This document shows positions 20,029 to 28,991 of a stretch of 64,000 nt of DNA, in pieces. The stretch comes from Candidatus Nanopelagicus abundans (lineage in GTDB: Bacteria; Actinomycetota; Actinomycetes; Nanopelagicales; Nanopelagicaceae): NCBI RefSeq assembly GCF_002288305.1, contig NZ_CP016779.1, positions 310,001 to 374,000 of the forward strand. Reading direction: 5' to 3'. The translations under genes and the position numbers were made by a program. The notes under the pieces are model-generated. The model saw only the letters and a program-made list of their open reading frames with translations. It was not told where the DNA came from and made no database searches. Each line of letters begins with the position of its first letter. The first letter of the stretch is position 1.

Positions 20029-20609
20029 TTATTTCTGCAGTAAATAAAGAGTTTGCAATATTTGGCGGAACCTTTGATCCAATTCACTTAGGACACATTC
20101 ACCTTATAAAAGAGGTATCTAATAGATTTGAAAAGGTTTTAGTAATTCCCTCAAGGACTCCATGGCTTAAAGAGAATCAACCAGTAGCAACAGCTGAGCA
20201 GAGATTTCAAATGGCAGATCTAGCTGTAACGGCTATGGGCCTTAGCCCACAAGTTGAGGTTCTACCAGTAGAGACAAGACGAGAAGGAAATAGTTACACA
20301 ATAGATACAGTTGAAGAGTTAACTAAAATGTATCCAGGCAATAATTTCACATTAGTTTTAGGATCGGATGCGGCAAATAATCTAAGTAAATGGCATAGAT
20401 CTGAAGAATTACTCAAAATGGTTGCAGTTTTAGTTGTTAAAAGGCCAGGAGCAAAACCAAGTGATTATGATGAAATACCAATTAAAGCATTAGACATATC
20501 ATCATCTAAGGTTAGGGCGGCAATTGCAAAGCGCGAAAATGTCAGTAATTTACTTCCCGCAAAGGTAGTTACATTTATTAGAGAGTTTGGGTTATATGGC
20601 AGTCGCTAA
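20028..20609 (+). CDS. nadD: nicotinate-nucleotide adenylyltransferase, with an ATT start
   Basis: Adds AMP to nicotinate mononucleotide in NAD synthesis; about 193 residues. FAIFGGTFDPIHLGH is the nucleotidyltransferase signature with the H-x-G-H motif. NSYTIDTVEEL, LVLGSDAANNLSKWHR and DISSSKVR complete the family. The reading frame is open only from 20019, after an in-frame TGA, and contains no ATG, GTG or TTG before the catalytic motif: the candidates are ATT at 20028 or 20031. The first ATG (20211) would delete the active site. ATT at 20028 overlaps the TAA of the preceding small gene. Confidence 0.88.
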   Translation: MISAVNKEFAIFGGTFDPIHLGHIHLIKEVSNRFEKVLVIPSRTPWLKENQPVATAEQRFQMADLAVTAMGLSPQVEVLPVETRREGNSYTIDTVEELTKMYPGNNFTLVLGSDAANNLSKWHRSEELLKMVAVLVVKRPGAKPSDYDEIPIKALDISSSKVRAAIAKRENVSNLLPAKVVTFIREFGLYGSR

Positions 20610-20961
20610 GGCAACTATTGAATTAACCAAGATCGCCGCTGCAGCTCTCGCCGATAAATTAGGTGATGAAATCATTGCTATTGATCTTTCTGAACAATTA
20701 GTTTTAAACCAAGTCTTCTTACTTGTCACCGGAAATAATGAACCTCAACTACAAGCATTAGCGGAAGAGGTTATGAAAAAGCTGGCTGAAGTTGGTGAGA
20801 AACCAGTGCGTAAAGAGGGAAGTGGATCTTGGATTCTCCTTGATTACTCCGACTTAGTAATTCATATTCAAAGTGTTGAGCTTCGTAATTACTACATGCT
20901 TGATCGACTTTGGAATGATTGCCCTAAAATTGAACTAGATTTAGCAAAGGCGCAAAGATAA
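20596..20961 (+). CDS. rsfS: ribosomal silencing factor
   Basis: RsfS/Iojap-family protein of 121 residues that binds ribosomal protein L14 and blocks subunit joining under starvation. LVTGNNEPQLQALAEEVMKKL, GSGSWILLDYSDLVIHI and LRNYYMLDRLWNDCP are the conserved family stretches. The ATG at 20596 lies inside the end of nadD (14-base overlap), and the stop overlaps the start of the next gene by one base. The nadD-rsfS-phosphatase order is the standard actinobacterial arrangement. Confidence 0.94.
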   Translation: MAVAKATIELTKIAAAALADKLGDEIIAIDLSEQLVLNQVFLLVTGNNEPQLQALAEEVMKKLAEVGEKPVRKEGSGSWILLDYSDLVIHIQSVELRNYYMLDRLWNDCPKIELDLAKAQR

Positions 20962-21623
20962 TGGTAAATATCGAATCACTAATCAGAGTTGTACTTTGGC
21001 GACATGGACAAACAGATTGGAATGTTCAAAATCGATTTCAAGGCCACTCAGATATTCCATTAAATAAAGTAGGCCAATATCAGGCGACTGAGGCAGCTAA
21101 AGTTTTAGCAGCGCTTCGGCCTAATCGAATAATTTCAAGTGATCTAATTCGTGCGCAGCAAACAGCGGCTCCACTTGCGCAGTTAACTGATATTAAAGTT
21201 GAAATTAATCCTGGAATTAGGGAAACAGATGGCGGTCTATGGGAAGGCAAACTTGCATCAGAGAATAGAGAATCTCATGGTGAATTATTTGCTAGTTGGT
21301 ATGAAGGCGGAGATGAGCCAGCAGGTGTAACTGGTGAGAGAAGAAGTGATGTTGCAAAGCGCGCTGTATCAGTAATTGAAAAAGAGACTGCAAATTTTTC
21401 TGGAACAATTGTATTTGTTACCCATGGTGGCACAGTACGAAGTGTTTTAGGTTCAATACTTAATTTACCAATTTCTAAATGGGGCGTAATTGGTGGATTA
21501 TCAAATGCATGTTGGTCAGTGTTGGAATTAACTAAACATCACACTGGCAGTAAATGGTATTTAGCAGAACACAATGCTGGCTCACTACCTGAGCCTGTCT
21601 TTGGAGATGATGCGGTTAATTAG
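20961..21623 (+). CDS. histidine phosphatase (GpgP/phosphoglycerate mutase-like)
   Basis: Branch-1 histidine phosphatase of 220 residues. LWRHGQTDWN (12-21) holds the phospho-accepting His15, RETDGGLWEGK the acidic loop, and VTHGGTVRSVL the second histidine. The mycobacterial gene in the same place after rsfS encodes glucosyl-3-phosphoglycerate phosphatase (GpgP), so that role is plausible; general phosphoglycerate-mutase-like phosphatase is the safe name. The last residues are acidic. Confidence 0.85.
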   Translation: MVNIESLIRVVLWRHGQTDWNVQNRFQGHSDIPLNKVGQYQATEAAKVLAALRPNRIISSDLIRAQQTAAPLAQLTDIKVEINPGIRETDGGLWEGKLASENRESHGELFASWYEGGDEPAGVTGERRSDVAKRAVSVIEKETANFSGTIVFVTHGGTVRSVLGSILNLPISKWGVIGGLSNACWSVLELTKHHTGSKWYLAEHNAGSLPEPVFGDDAVN

Positions 21624-21650
21624 ATAAGGTTGGCACTCGTTTGAAATAGC

Positions 21651-21723
21651 GGGGCTGTGGCGCAGCTGGTAGCGCACTTGCATGGCATGCAAGGGGTCAG
21701 GGGTTCAAATCCCCTCAGCTCCA
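21651..21723 (+). tRNA. tRNA-Ala (anticodon GGC)
   Basis: Cloverleaf with acceptor GGGGCTG/CAGCTCC (one G-U pair), anticodon arm CTTGC-ATGGCAT-GCAAG giving GGC, T-arm AGGGG-TTCAAAT-CCCCT and discriminator A. CCA is not encoded. Confidence 0.95.
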
Positions 21724-21754
21724 CTTAAAAACTATTTAAAATTAAGGAGCATCG

Positions 21755-22687
21755 GTGTCAAATGCAATAGCAATTCCAGATAACTGGACTGCCACTGATA
21801 TCCCAGATTTAACTGGAAAAAGATTTCTAATAACAGGTGCAACTTCAGGTATTGGCTTAGCTGCTGCATCTGAGTTAGCAAGGCGAAATGCTCAGGTAGT
21901 AATAACAGCGCGAAGTGTTGAAAAAGCTCGCGAAGCCATTAAAAAGATAGGCCCAGGATTAGTTGATTATTTATTGATGGATTTAACTGATTTAGATTCA
22001 GTAAGAAAAGCAGCAGCTAGAGTAGATAGAGCATTTGATGTTGTAGTTTTAAATGCTGGCGTAATGGCTACTCCATTTATGAAAACAACAGATGGTTTTG
22101 AGCTTCAGATGGGCACAAATCACTTAGGTCATTTTGCTTTTGCTGGACTAATTAAAAATCAAATTAAAGATCGACTAGTTGTAGTCTCAAGCTTTGCCCA
22201 TAAAATGGGAAATTTTGGTGATAACAGTATTGATAGCATTAATAATATGTGTCTTGGAATTGGTAAGTATCAAAAATGGCCAGTATATGGTTCAACTAAA
22301 TTAGCCAATCTTTTATTTGTTGCAGAACTTGAGCGGCTTAGAATTACAAATAAGTGGTCATTTATTCCTATTGCAGTCCACCCTGGTTACTCAGATACCA
22401 ATTTGCAAGCAGTTGCTTCACAGATGCGTGGTGCTGCGATGGAAGAAAAAGTAACAATGGCAATTAATAAGGTATTAGCCCAGCCTGCAAAGCAAGGGGC
22501 GCTACCAACTCTGGCCGCCTGTGTTTACCCAGGGTTAATTGGCGCTAGTTTTATTGGACCAAATGGATTTCTTGAGATGCGCGGAACTCCAAAGCTAACT
22601 CGGGCTAGGGCGCTTGCTTATGATCAAGTATTAGCGAAGAATTTATGGACGGTAAGTGAAGAATTAACCAAAGTTAGTTGGAATTAA
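21755..22687 (+). CDS. short-chain dehydrogenase/reductase
   Basis: SDR-fold NAD(P)-dependent oxidoreductase, 310 residues, similar in layout to retinol-dehydrogenase/protochlorophyllide-reductase-like SDRs. ITGATSGIG (about 26-34) is the cofactor loop, VVLNAGVMATP the NAG motif, VVSSFAHKMG carries the catalytic Ser region and VYGSTKLAN the Y-x-x-x-K pair. GTG start with AAGGAG upstream. It lies three bases before leuS and is probably co-transcribed. Substrate unknown. Confidence 0.85.
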   Translation: MSNAIAIPDNWTATDIPDLTGKRFLITGATSGIGLAAASELARRNAQVVITARSVEKAREAIKKIGPGLVDYLLMDLTDLDSVRKAAARVDRAFDVVVLNAGVMATPFMKTTDGFELQMGTNHLGHFAFAGLIKNQIKDRLVVVSSFAHKMGNFGDNSIDSINNMCLGIGKYQKWPVYGSTKLANLLFVAELERLRITNKWSFIPIAVHPGYSDTNLQAVASQMRGAAMEEKVTMAINKVLAQPAKQGALPTLAACVYPGLIGASFIGPNGFLEMRGTPKLTRARALAYDQVLAKNLWTVSEELTKVSWN

Positions 22688-22690
22688 ATT

Positions 22691-25147
22691 ATGGCGCAGG
22701 CTTATGATTTTAAGGCGGTTCAAGATAAATGGCTGCCGATTTGGGACAAACTAGAACCATTTAAATCAGGTAAGACAGATGATAATCGTCCTAAAAAATA
22801 TATTTTAGATATGTTTCCTTATCCATCAGGGGATTTACATATGGGCCATGCTGAGGCATATGCATTAGGGGATGTCATAGCAAGGTATTGGATTCAAAAA
22901 GGTTTTAACGTAATGCATCCAATTGGTTGGGACGCATTTGGTTTGCCAGCCGAAAATGCTGCAATTAAACGAGATGCTGATCCAAGAGCTTGGACCTATG
23001 AAAATATTGATGTGCAAAAAGCATCCATGCGCAGATATGCCTGCTCATTTGATTGGGATCGAGTTCTTCACACATGTGATCCTGAGTATTACAAATGGAA
23101 TCAATGGTTATTTCTTCAGATGTTTGAAAAGGGTTTGGCCTATCGCAAAGATTCAGCAGTTAACTGGTGTCCTGATTGCCAAACTGTATTAGCGAATGAA
23201 CAGGTAGTTGCAGGTCTATGTGAGAGATGCGATAGCGCGGTAACAAAGAAGAAGCTTAATCAATGGTATTTAAAGATTACTGATTACGCAGACCGCTTAC
23301 TTGATGACATGGAGCAGCTAGAAGGTGCTTGGCCTGAAAAAGTATTACTTATGCAAAGAAACTGGATTGGTAGATCAACTGGTGCGCAGGTGGAGTTCGC
23401 AGTTGATGAAATGGATCAAAAAATAACTGTTTACACCACAAGGCCTGACACTTTATATGGCGCAACCTTTATGGTCGTTGCTGCAGATTCTGAGTTAGCA
23501 GCAAAATTAGTAGCAGGAACACCAGTTGAAACCGAGTTTAAAAAGTATTTAGAAACTGTTAAGGCAGCGAGTGATATTGACCGACTTGCTACTGATCGAG
23601 TGAAAACTGGCGTATTTTTAAATCGCTATGCAATTAATCCAGTAAATAACGAGAAGATTCAAATCTGGGCATCAGATTATGTATTAGCTGATTATGGAAC
23701 TGGCGCCATTATGGCTGTTCCAGCACATGATCAAAGAGATTTAGATTTTGCTAAAGCGATGAAGCTACCAGTACGCGTAGTAATTAATACCGGCCAAGAG
23801 GATCCAAATACATCAGGTATTGCAACATCTGGAGATGGTGAAGTTATTAACTCTGGATCAATCTCGGGACTTGGCAAAGATGAAGCGATTGCAAAAATTA
23901 TTAAAGAAATTGAGAGTAAAAAGATTGGCAAAGCAACTAAAAATTATCGACTACGTGATTGGTTAATCTCTCGTCAACGTTTTTGGGGAACACCAATTCC
24001 AATTGTGCACTGCGATAAGTGCGGACTAGTACCTGTACCGCAAGATCAACTACCGGTGGCATTACCGGATGTAAAGGGATTAGATCTAAAACCAAAGGGA
24101 TCATCTCCACTAGGAGCAGCATCTGATTGGGTAAATGTTAAATGTCCAAAATGTAATGCTCCTGCTAAGCGAGATGCGGACACGATGGATACATTCATGG
24201 ATTCATCTTGGTACTTCCTTCGTTACACATCAATTAACAATCATGATGTTGCATTTGATCAAAAAGCAGTTGAGACCTGGCTTCCAGTTGATCAATATGT
24301 TGGTGGAGTAACTCATGCAATCTTGCACCTTTTATATTCACGCTTTTTCACAAAAGTATTACATGATCTTGGCATGCTCTCATTTACTGAACCATTTACT
24401 AGGTTATTAAATCAAGGCATGGTCTTAAAAGATGGCTCAGCAATGAGTAAGAGCCGGGGAAATTTAGTTAAGTTATCTGATGAGTTAGATAAGCATGGTG
24501 TGGACGCAATTCGGGTTTCATTAGTATTTGCTGGTCCACCTGAAGATGACATTGATTGGTCAGATGTTTCACCCACTGGTTCATTAAAGTTTTTAAATCG
24601 TGCTTGGCGAATTAGCCAGGATGTAACTAGTAAACCTGGAATAGATTTTAAAAAGGGTGATCTTGAGCTTAGAAAAGTAACTCATAAAGCGATTGCAGAT
24701 ATTGAATTAGCAGTTGAATCATTTAGATTTAATGTTGTAATTGCCAGAATTATGGAGTTAGTAAATGCCACAAGAAAAGTAATTGATTCAGGTGCTGGTC
24801 CAGGTGATGCAGCAGTGCGTGAGGCAGCAGAGGCAATCGCGTTATCACTATCCCTAGTTGCTCCATACACAGCTGAGGAAATGTGGGAGTTCCTTGGACA
24901 TAAACCAGCAATCGCTAATGCTGGTTGGCCAGTCGTAGATAAATCATTGCTTGGCGCAGATAATGTAATTGCAATCTTGCAGGTAAATGGCAAGATTAAA
25001 GATCGTATTGAGGTCTCACCTAATATCTCTCAGGATGAGCTAGAAAAGCTTGCAACAGATAATTCTCAGATTAAAGCTGCCTTAATGGGTATGCAGGTTA
25101 AAAAAGTGATCACAGTTACACCAAAGCTCGTAAATTTTGTAATCTAA
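22691..25147 (+). CDS. leuS: leucyl-tRNA synthetase
   Basis: Class I synthetase of 818 residues charging tRNA-Leu. [12 protein letters not shown] (about 43-54) is the HIGH motif, a zinc-type cysteine set occurs in CPDCQ...CERC, the editing domain shows [12 protein letters not shown] and [15 protein letters not shown], and AMSKSRGN (about 588-595) is the KMSKS loop. Full length; the C-terminal domain ends VNGKIKDRI...VKKVI. Confidence 0.97.
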   Translation: MAQAYDFKAVQDKWLPIWDKLEPFKSGKTDDNRPKKYILDMFPYPSGDLHMGHAEAYALGDVIARYWIQKGFNVMHPIGWDAFGLPAENAAIKRDADPRAWTYENIDVQKASMRRYACSFDWDRVLHTCDPEYYKWNQWLFLQMFEKGLAYRKDSAVNWCPDCQTVLANEQVVAGLCERCDSAVTKKKLNQWYLKITDYADRLLDDMEQLEGAWPEKVLLMQRNWIGRSTGAQVEFAVDEMDQKITVYTTRPDTLYGATFMVVAADSELAAKLVAGTPVETEFKKYLETVKAASDIDRLATDRVKTGVFLNRYAINPVNNEKIQIWASDYVLADYGTGAIMAVPAHDQRDLDFAKAMKLPVRVVINTGQEDPNTSGIATSGDGEVINSGSISGLGKDEAIAKIIKEIESKKIGKATKNYRLRDWLISRQRFWGTPIPIVHCDKCGLVPVPQDQLPVALPDVKGLDLKPKGSSPLGAASDWVNVKCPKCNAPAKRDADTMDTFMDSSWYFLRYTSINNHDVAFDQKAVETWLPVDQYVGGVTHAILHLLYSRFFTKVLHDLGMLSFTEPFTRLLNQGMVLKDGSAMSKSRGNLVKLSDELDKHGVDAIRVSLVFAGPPEDDIDWSDVSPTGSLKFLNRAWRISQDVTSKPGIDFKKGDLELRKVTHKAIADIELAVESFRFNVVIARIMELVNATRKVIDSGAGPGDAAVREAAEAIALSLSLVAPYTAEEMWEFLGHKPAIANAGWPVVDKSLLGADNVIAILQVNGKIKDRIEVSPNISQDELEKLATDNSQIKAALMGMQVKKVITVTPKLVNFVI

Positions 25148-25153
25148 GAAGTG

Positions 25154-25159
25154 TAAAAT
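25154..25159 (+). promoter_or_regulatory. -10 box, leaderless promoter of TPR gene
   Basis: TAAAAT, six bases, ATG at 25166, in the 18-base gap after leuS. Confidence 0.6.
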
Positions 25160-25165
25160 TTACCT

Positions 25166-25690
25166 ATGCGCCTAACTTTAATTATCACTCTACTTCTTGC
25201 ACTTACTCCTTCTGCTAATGCTGCAAATACTGGAGGTGGATCCGCCCCGGCCCCAGCTCCGGTAGCAACTCCAACACCTACGCCAACCCCAACACCAACT
25301 CAAGTTGCGCCGACTCCAACACCGGCAGCTGTTAAGACAGTAAATGCTGAGTTAGCTAAGGTAACAACTTTGCTTAATGCAAATAATTTTAAGCAAGCAC
25401 TCTCAGATCTAAAAGTAATTGATTCTGAATTTAAAAATAATGCTGATGTTAATAACCTGCTTGGATACAGTTCTAGAAAACTTAAGCAATACAAACCAGC
25501 TGCTACATACTATGAAAAAGCATTAAAGATAAACCCAAATCATCTTGGCGCCCTTGAGTACCAAGGTGAGTTATTTGTATTAACCAATAAAGTATCTGCT
25601 GCAAAAAAGAATCTAGTAAAGTTGGAAAAACTTTGTGGATTAAAATGCGGTGAGTACTTGGATTTAAAGAAAGCTATTGGCAAGAAGTAA
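25166..25690 (+). CDS. exported TPR-repeat protein with Pro/Thr linker
   Basis: Secreted or membrane-tethered protein of 174 residues. Signal peptide at 1-19 (ending NAA), then a low-complexity alanine/proline/threonine linker (about 28-52, repeated PTPTPT units), then a tetratricopeptide-like region: VNAELAKVTTLLNANNFKQAL, NLLGYSSRKLKQYKPAATYYEKALKINPNHLGALEYQGELF (about 95-135). Two late cysteines (LCGLKCGEY) may form a disulfide. Probably a scaffold outside the membrane; the partner is unknown. Confidence 0.8.
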   Translation: MRLTLIITLLLALTPSANAANTGGGSAPAPAPVATPTPTPTPTPTQVAPTPTPAAVKTVNAELAKVTTLLNANNFKQALSDLKVIDSEFKNNADVNNLLGYSSRKLKQYKPAATYYEKALKINPNHLGALEYQGELFVLTNKVSAAKKNLVKLEKLCGLKCGEYLDLKKAIGKK

Positions 25691-25691
25691 T

Positions 25692-26489
25692 TTGCTAGCT
25701 TTACTTAAAGCTTCACATTTTGGCCCCACCATTGCAGTCACCACAGTTTCATACCTACTTACCACCTCACTTTGGTGGGAAGGACCAGCATTTGTAATAG
25801 CCATTGGGGTATTTCTTGGTCAATTACTAGTTGGCTTTACCAATGATTTAATTGATTACTCAGATGATCTAAAACATAATCGATTATCTAAACCACTAGT
25901 TAGTGGTGAACTTACGACAACTAAACTACGCAGAGCTATAAAAGTTGTTATACCTTTCACTATTTTGTTAAATATTTTTGGCCCACTTGGTATTAAGGGC
26001 GGGCTGATTTATTTATTTGGTGTTGGTATGGGAGTTAGCTATAACTTTTACTTTAAATCCACACTGCTCTCACCAATTCCATACGCTCTTGCCTTTGCTG
26101 CCTTAGTTTCATCCATAATAGTTTCAACAGATCGCACGCCACCGCTTTGGTTTATCACCGCAGCAGCATCCCTTGGTGTTGCTGCCCACTTTGCTAATGT
26201 GCTTAAGGATATTGATCAAGATTTAGCATCAAAAATTAAAGGCTTACCTCAGCGGATTGGTAAGAAGGGCTCAAGAATAATAACTAGCCTCTTACTAGTT
26301 ACAGCTACATTAATTCTTCATAACGCTAATCCAAATATGCCACTACTTATAGTTGGACTAGTTTTTGCAATTATCACCTCATTTGCGCCTAATAGGATCA
26401 TCTTTAAGTCACTAATGATCACAGCAGTAGTTGATGTAATCATGTTTATAAATGCCACTGATCAAACTCTCGGTAGTTTTACAGTATAA
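25692..26489 (+). CDS. UbiA-family prenyltransferase
   Basis: Polytopic membrane prenyltransferase of about 265 residues and 7-9 hydrophobic segments. GFTNDLIDYSDDLKHNR (about residues 47-63) is the first Asp-rich Mg-diphosphate motif, and NVLKDIDQDLASKIKGLPQRIG is the second. The TTG at 25692 is preferred because it yields (M)LALLKASHFGPT, matching actinobacterial homologues; TTG at 25677, inside the TPR gene, is possible. The aromatic or other acceptor cannot be told; menaquinone-type or decaprenylphosphoryl-type chemistry are both candidates. Confidence 0.82.
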   Translation: MLALLKASHFGPTIAVTTVSYLLTTSLWWEGPAFVIAIGVFLGQLLVGFTNDLIDYSDDLKHNRLSKPLVSGELTTTKLRRAIKVVIPFTILLNIFGPLGIKGGLIYLFGVGMGVSYNFYFKSTLLSPIPYALAFAALVSSIIVSTDRTPPLWFITAAASLGVAAHFANVLKDIDQDLASKIKGLPQRIGKKGSRIITSLLLVTATLILHNANPNMPLLIVGLVFAIITSFAPNRIIFKSLMITAVVDVIMFINATDQTLGSFTV

Positions 26490-26528
26490 ATACTTGCTTT
26501 AAGTAAGCATTACTAAGAGTATTACTAG

Positions 26529-27158
26529 ATGAGACGGATAGTTGTATTAGCCCTACTACTTACAACTCTGCCACTTTCAAATACTGCCCAGGCTGATCAA
26601 GATGCTCTGATGGTTTTAAACTCTCTTGAGGTTAAGGGCAGAGCAGCAAAGACTGGTTATGCCAGATCCCAATTTCCACACTGGTCAGATCCAGACCGAA
26701 ATGGCTGTGATGCTAGAAATGACACCCTAAAACGCGACTTAACTCAGATTAGTTTTAAAGGCGGAACTCGTGATTGCAAAGTATTAACTGGTCAATTATT
26801 AGATCCATTTAGTGGCAAGGTAATTGCATTTAGTAGTACAAAATCAATGATCGATATTGATCATGTGGTGGCCTTATCTAATGCATGGCAAACAGGGGCG
26901 GCCTACTTTGATAAAACGAAACGAGCAGCAATTGCCAATGATCCACTTAACTTAATTGCAGTTGATGCTAAGTTAAATCGACAAAAAGGTGATGGTGATG
27001 CTGCTACATGGCTACCACCACTTAAGAGTTACCGATGCGATTATGTTGCAAGGCAAATTGCAGTTAAAGCGAAGTATGGCCTTTGGGTAACACAGCCAGA
27101 AAAGGGTGCAATCATTAAATTGCTAGAAAAGTGTGAAGGGCAGAAGATTTCAAATTAA
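26529..27158 (+). CDS. secreted HNH nuclease (DUF1524-like)
   Basis: Exported nuclease-like protein of 209 residues: signal peptide 1-22 (ending TAQA), then ARSQFPHWSDPDRNGCDARNDTL and, in the C-terminal half, IDIDHVVALSNAW (about 113-125) and NDPLNLIAVDAKLNRQKGDGDAATWLPP, the His-Asn-Asn arrangement of DUF1524/HNH proteins. Probably degrades extracellular DNA to release nucleotides and phosphate. A hairpin terminator follows immediately. Confidence 0.85.
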   Translation: MRRIVVLALLLTTLPLSNTAQADQDALMVLNSLEVKGRAAKTGYARSQFPHWSDPDRNGCDARNDTLKRDLTQISFKGGTRDCKVLTGQLLDPFSGKVIAFSSTKSMIDIDHVVALSNAWQTGAAYFDKTKRAAIANDPLNLIAVDAKLNRQKGDGDAATWLPPLKSYRCDYVARQIAVKAKYGLWVTQPEKGAIIKLLEKCEGQKISN

Positions 27159-27160
27159 AA

Positions 27161-27200
27161 AACATCCCCAGCCAGTGGAAGGGTACCGGCTAGGGATGTT
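27161..27200. terminator. bidirectional terminator hairpin
   Basis: AACATCCC...AGCC pairs with GGCT.AGGGATGTT around an 11-base loop, between the convergent nuclease and PhoX-like genes. It probably ends both transcripts. Confidence 0.7.
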
Positions 27201-27218
27201 ATTAGTTAGACAGAGATC

Positions 27219-28808
27219 TTATGAATAGATTTCTGTCCAATTATTTACCTTCATCACATACCACTGACCACCCTCTACGGCATTTTCAATTCCGAAAGGA
27301 GTTGGTGATAAGTCTGGTCGTGACTTTGCTGGGGTTGCATGGATCTGCGCAACTAGCATGTAGTACTTAGCTTTATCACTACTGCCACTCTTTAAATACT
27401 TAGTGACATCGATAATTCCACTTGATTCCTCATCTTGAGTAATAAAAGCGGTAGCACCAGTAGTGAAGTATTCAGACTTGAATTGAGCAACAGTTGCTAA
27501 CTTGCCATCTGAGATTCGGTAGGAAACTACTCGAGCAATCGCTGCGTTATTACCTGGATCCTCCTGGATTAAAATGTTTCCAAGATCATCAACAACAATA
27601 TTATCTGGCTTAGATAGATATGGTGCCTCTGAGCCATCTAATAACATCGTTAATGTGCCACCCTTAAGTGGATCATTAACATCCTTAAGACGCAGACGCC
27701 ATAGCGCTCCACCATCACGAGAAACAGTTGGTGTTGCTGGGTTTGGCGCAGTTGCCTTTGGATCCTTATTTGATTCAGTAGTTACAAAGTAGTAATCATT
27801 TGGCTTCTTTGGATCAAAGTGGCCGTCTTCAACGCGGGCTAGCTCCATACCAAGCTTATTAGCCTGAGCATTTTGAGTCTTGCCGTTTACTTTCCAATCA
27901 ATGCTTTCAAATGAGATTGGTGCGCCTTTGCCCTTGCCATACTTTGCACGGAACTCATTGTCATTAGCAACATCAGTTGCTAAAACATAGAGTGAACCAT
28001 TTGCAAGTCCAGCCTGCTCATACCAGCTACCATCTTTTTGCTTATTGCCTTTATACATCCAAAGTTGGCTATCAATTGCAGAGCCATCCTCATTACCAAA
28101 GACCACTGTGCTCTTTGTTGTAGTTGGTGCTGGCACAAATGTTTCCCAAGCAGAAAGTCCAAATCTTGGCATCTGCGCAAAATCTCCCTCTTCATTACCA
28201 GCAAAGCCACGGGACTCATCTCCGCCCTCTTCACCAGTTAGATAAACTGCACCTTTGTAACCAATACCGGCGCTCTTGCTATAAAAAGTGCCAGCATCTG
28301 CAAGTGTTGATGAACAGAAACGATTCATTAGAGTTGCGTGATTAATGCTGCCGTATTGATCTTTTGCTTCAGCACCCTTCGGAGCAGTTGGCTCATAGGT
28401 GTAGTCAAGTGCTTTGTAATCAAACCACTCAACAAACTGCATGAAATCCTTGCCAGCAACAATCTCTTTTTTACTTAAGTCATAATGCATTTCACTAACA
28501 TATGAACCATTAGTTAAGCCAGCACTTGAAGCTCTTGCAGCTGCAACAGCATTGCTGTTACTCCACTCATGATTTGTTACTACTCTTAATTTATTTCCAC
28601 TTTGAATAACGCCCATACCATCTGGGATACCACCAATTAGGTAATTACCAATTCGATCACCTGCGGTGGCAAATGGGGTAAGTGTGACGGAAGCATTTGC
28701 CCCTTGCATATATGTAATTCCAGCTGCTGCATTCGCCGGAACAGTTGAGCTAATTAAAGCGGCAACCAAAGCGGCTAGCAGTAAATTAGATTTTTTTACT
28801 TTAAGCAT
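27219..28808 (-). CDS. secreted PhoX/DUF839-type phosphatase-like protein
   Basis: Exported protein of 529 residues with signal peptide 1-27 (ending NAAA). The DUF839/PhoX pattern is visible: DGMGVIQSGNKLRVVTNHEWS (about 63-83), YLTGEEGGDESRGF, ARVEDGHFDPKKPNDYYFVTTE, and DNIVVDDLGNILIQEDPGN, a metal-binding beta-propeller layout. PhoX enzymes are Ca/Fe phosphomonoesterases; DUF839 proteins without proven activity also exist. The ATG has AAAGGAG upstream. Converges on a nuclease gene, so the pair could release phosphate from external DNA. Confidence 0.8.
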   Translation of the reverse strand: MLKVKKSNLLLAALVAALISSTVPANAAAGITYMQGANASVTLTPFATAGDRIGNYLIGGIPDGMGVIQSGNKLRVVTNHEWSNSNAVAAARASSAGLTNGSYVSEMHYDLSKKEIVAGKDFMQFVEWFDYKALDYTYEPTAPKGAEAKDQYGSINHATLMNRFCSSTLADAGTFYSKSAGIGYKGAVYLTGEEGGDESRGFAGNEEGDFAQMPRFGLSAWETFVPAPTTTKSTVVFGNEDGSAIDSQLWMYKGNKQKDGSWYEQAGLANGSLYVLATDVANDNEFRAKYGKGKGAPISFESIDWKVNGKTQNAQANKLGMELARVEDGHFDPKKPNDYYFVTTESNKDPKATAPNPATPTVSRDGGALWRLRLKDVNDPLKGGTLTMLLDGSEAPYLSKPDNIVVDDLGNILIQEDPGNNAAIARVVSYRISDGKLATVAQFKSEYFTTGATAFITQDEESSGIIDVTKYLKSGSSDKAKYYMLVAQIHATPAKSRPDLSPTPFGIENAVEGGQWYVMKVNNWTEIYS

Positions 28809-28941
28809 TTAGCTATATCTCCTTTAGAAGTTATTTATGGCGAGGAAGTTGAGGGTATTTAATAATTTTTTAGTTAATAGATGATTACTTAACGCCAACT
28901 GGAGGCTAACAAATATGAAATTTTTAGATAGATTCAATTAC

Positions 28942-28975
28942 TTAGTTAACCCATTGTGAACAAAGGGTTAACTAA
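28942..28975. terminator. long palindrome after photolyase gene
   Basis: TTAGTTAACCC and GGGTTAACTAA pair perfectly (11 bp). Inside, one A-A mismatch is followed by TTGT/ACAA. It lies 16 bases past the photolyase stop codon with no U run. It acts as terminator or, less likely, as a regulator site. The remainder of 28809-28991 shows nothing else. Confidence 0.55.
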
Positions 28976-28991
28976 TTTCTGAAAATATTGA

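Noticed and set aside
20211-20609. nadD starting at the first ATG
   Set aside because: This would remove the GGTFDPIHLGH catalytic motif, which is clearly encoded upstream in the same frame.
25250-25320. Repeated CCAAC-type units in the TPR gene as a DNA repeat or CRISPR-like array
   Set aside because: They encode a Pro/Thr linker in frame and have no spacer structure.
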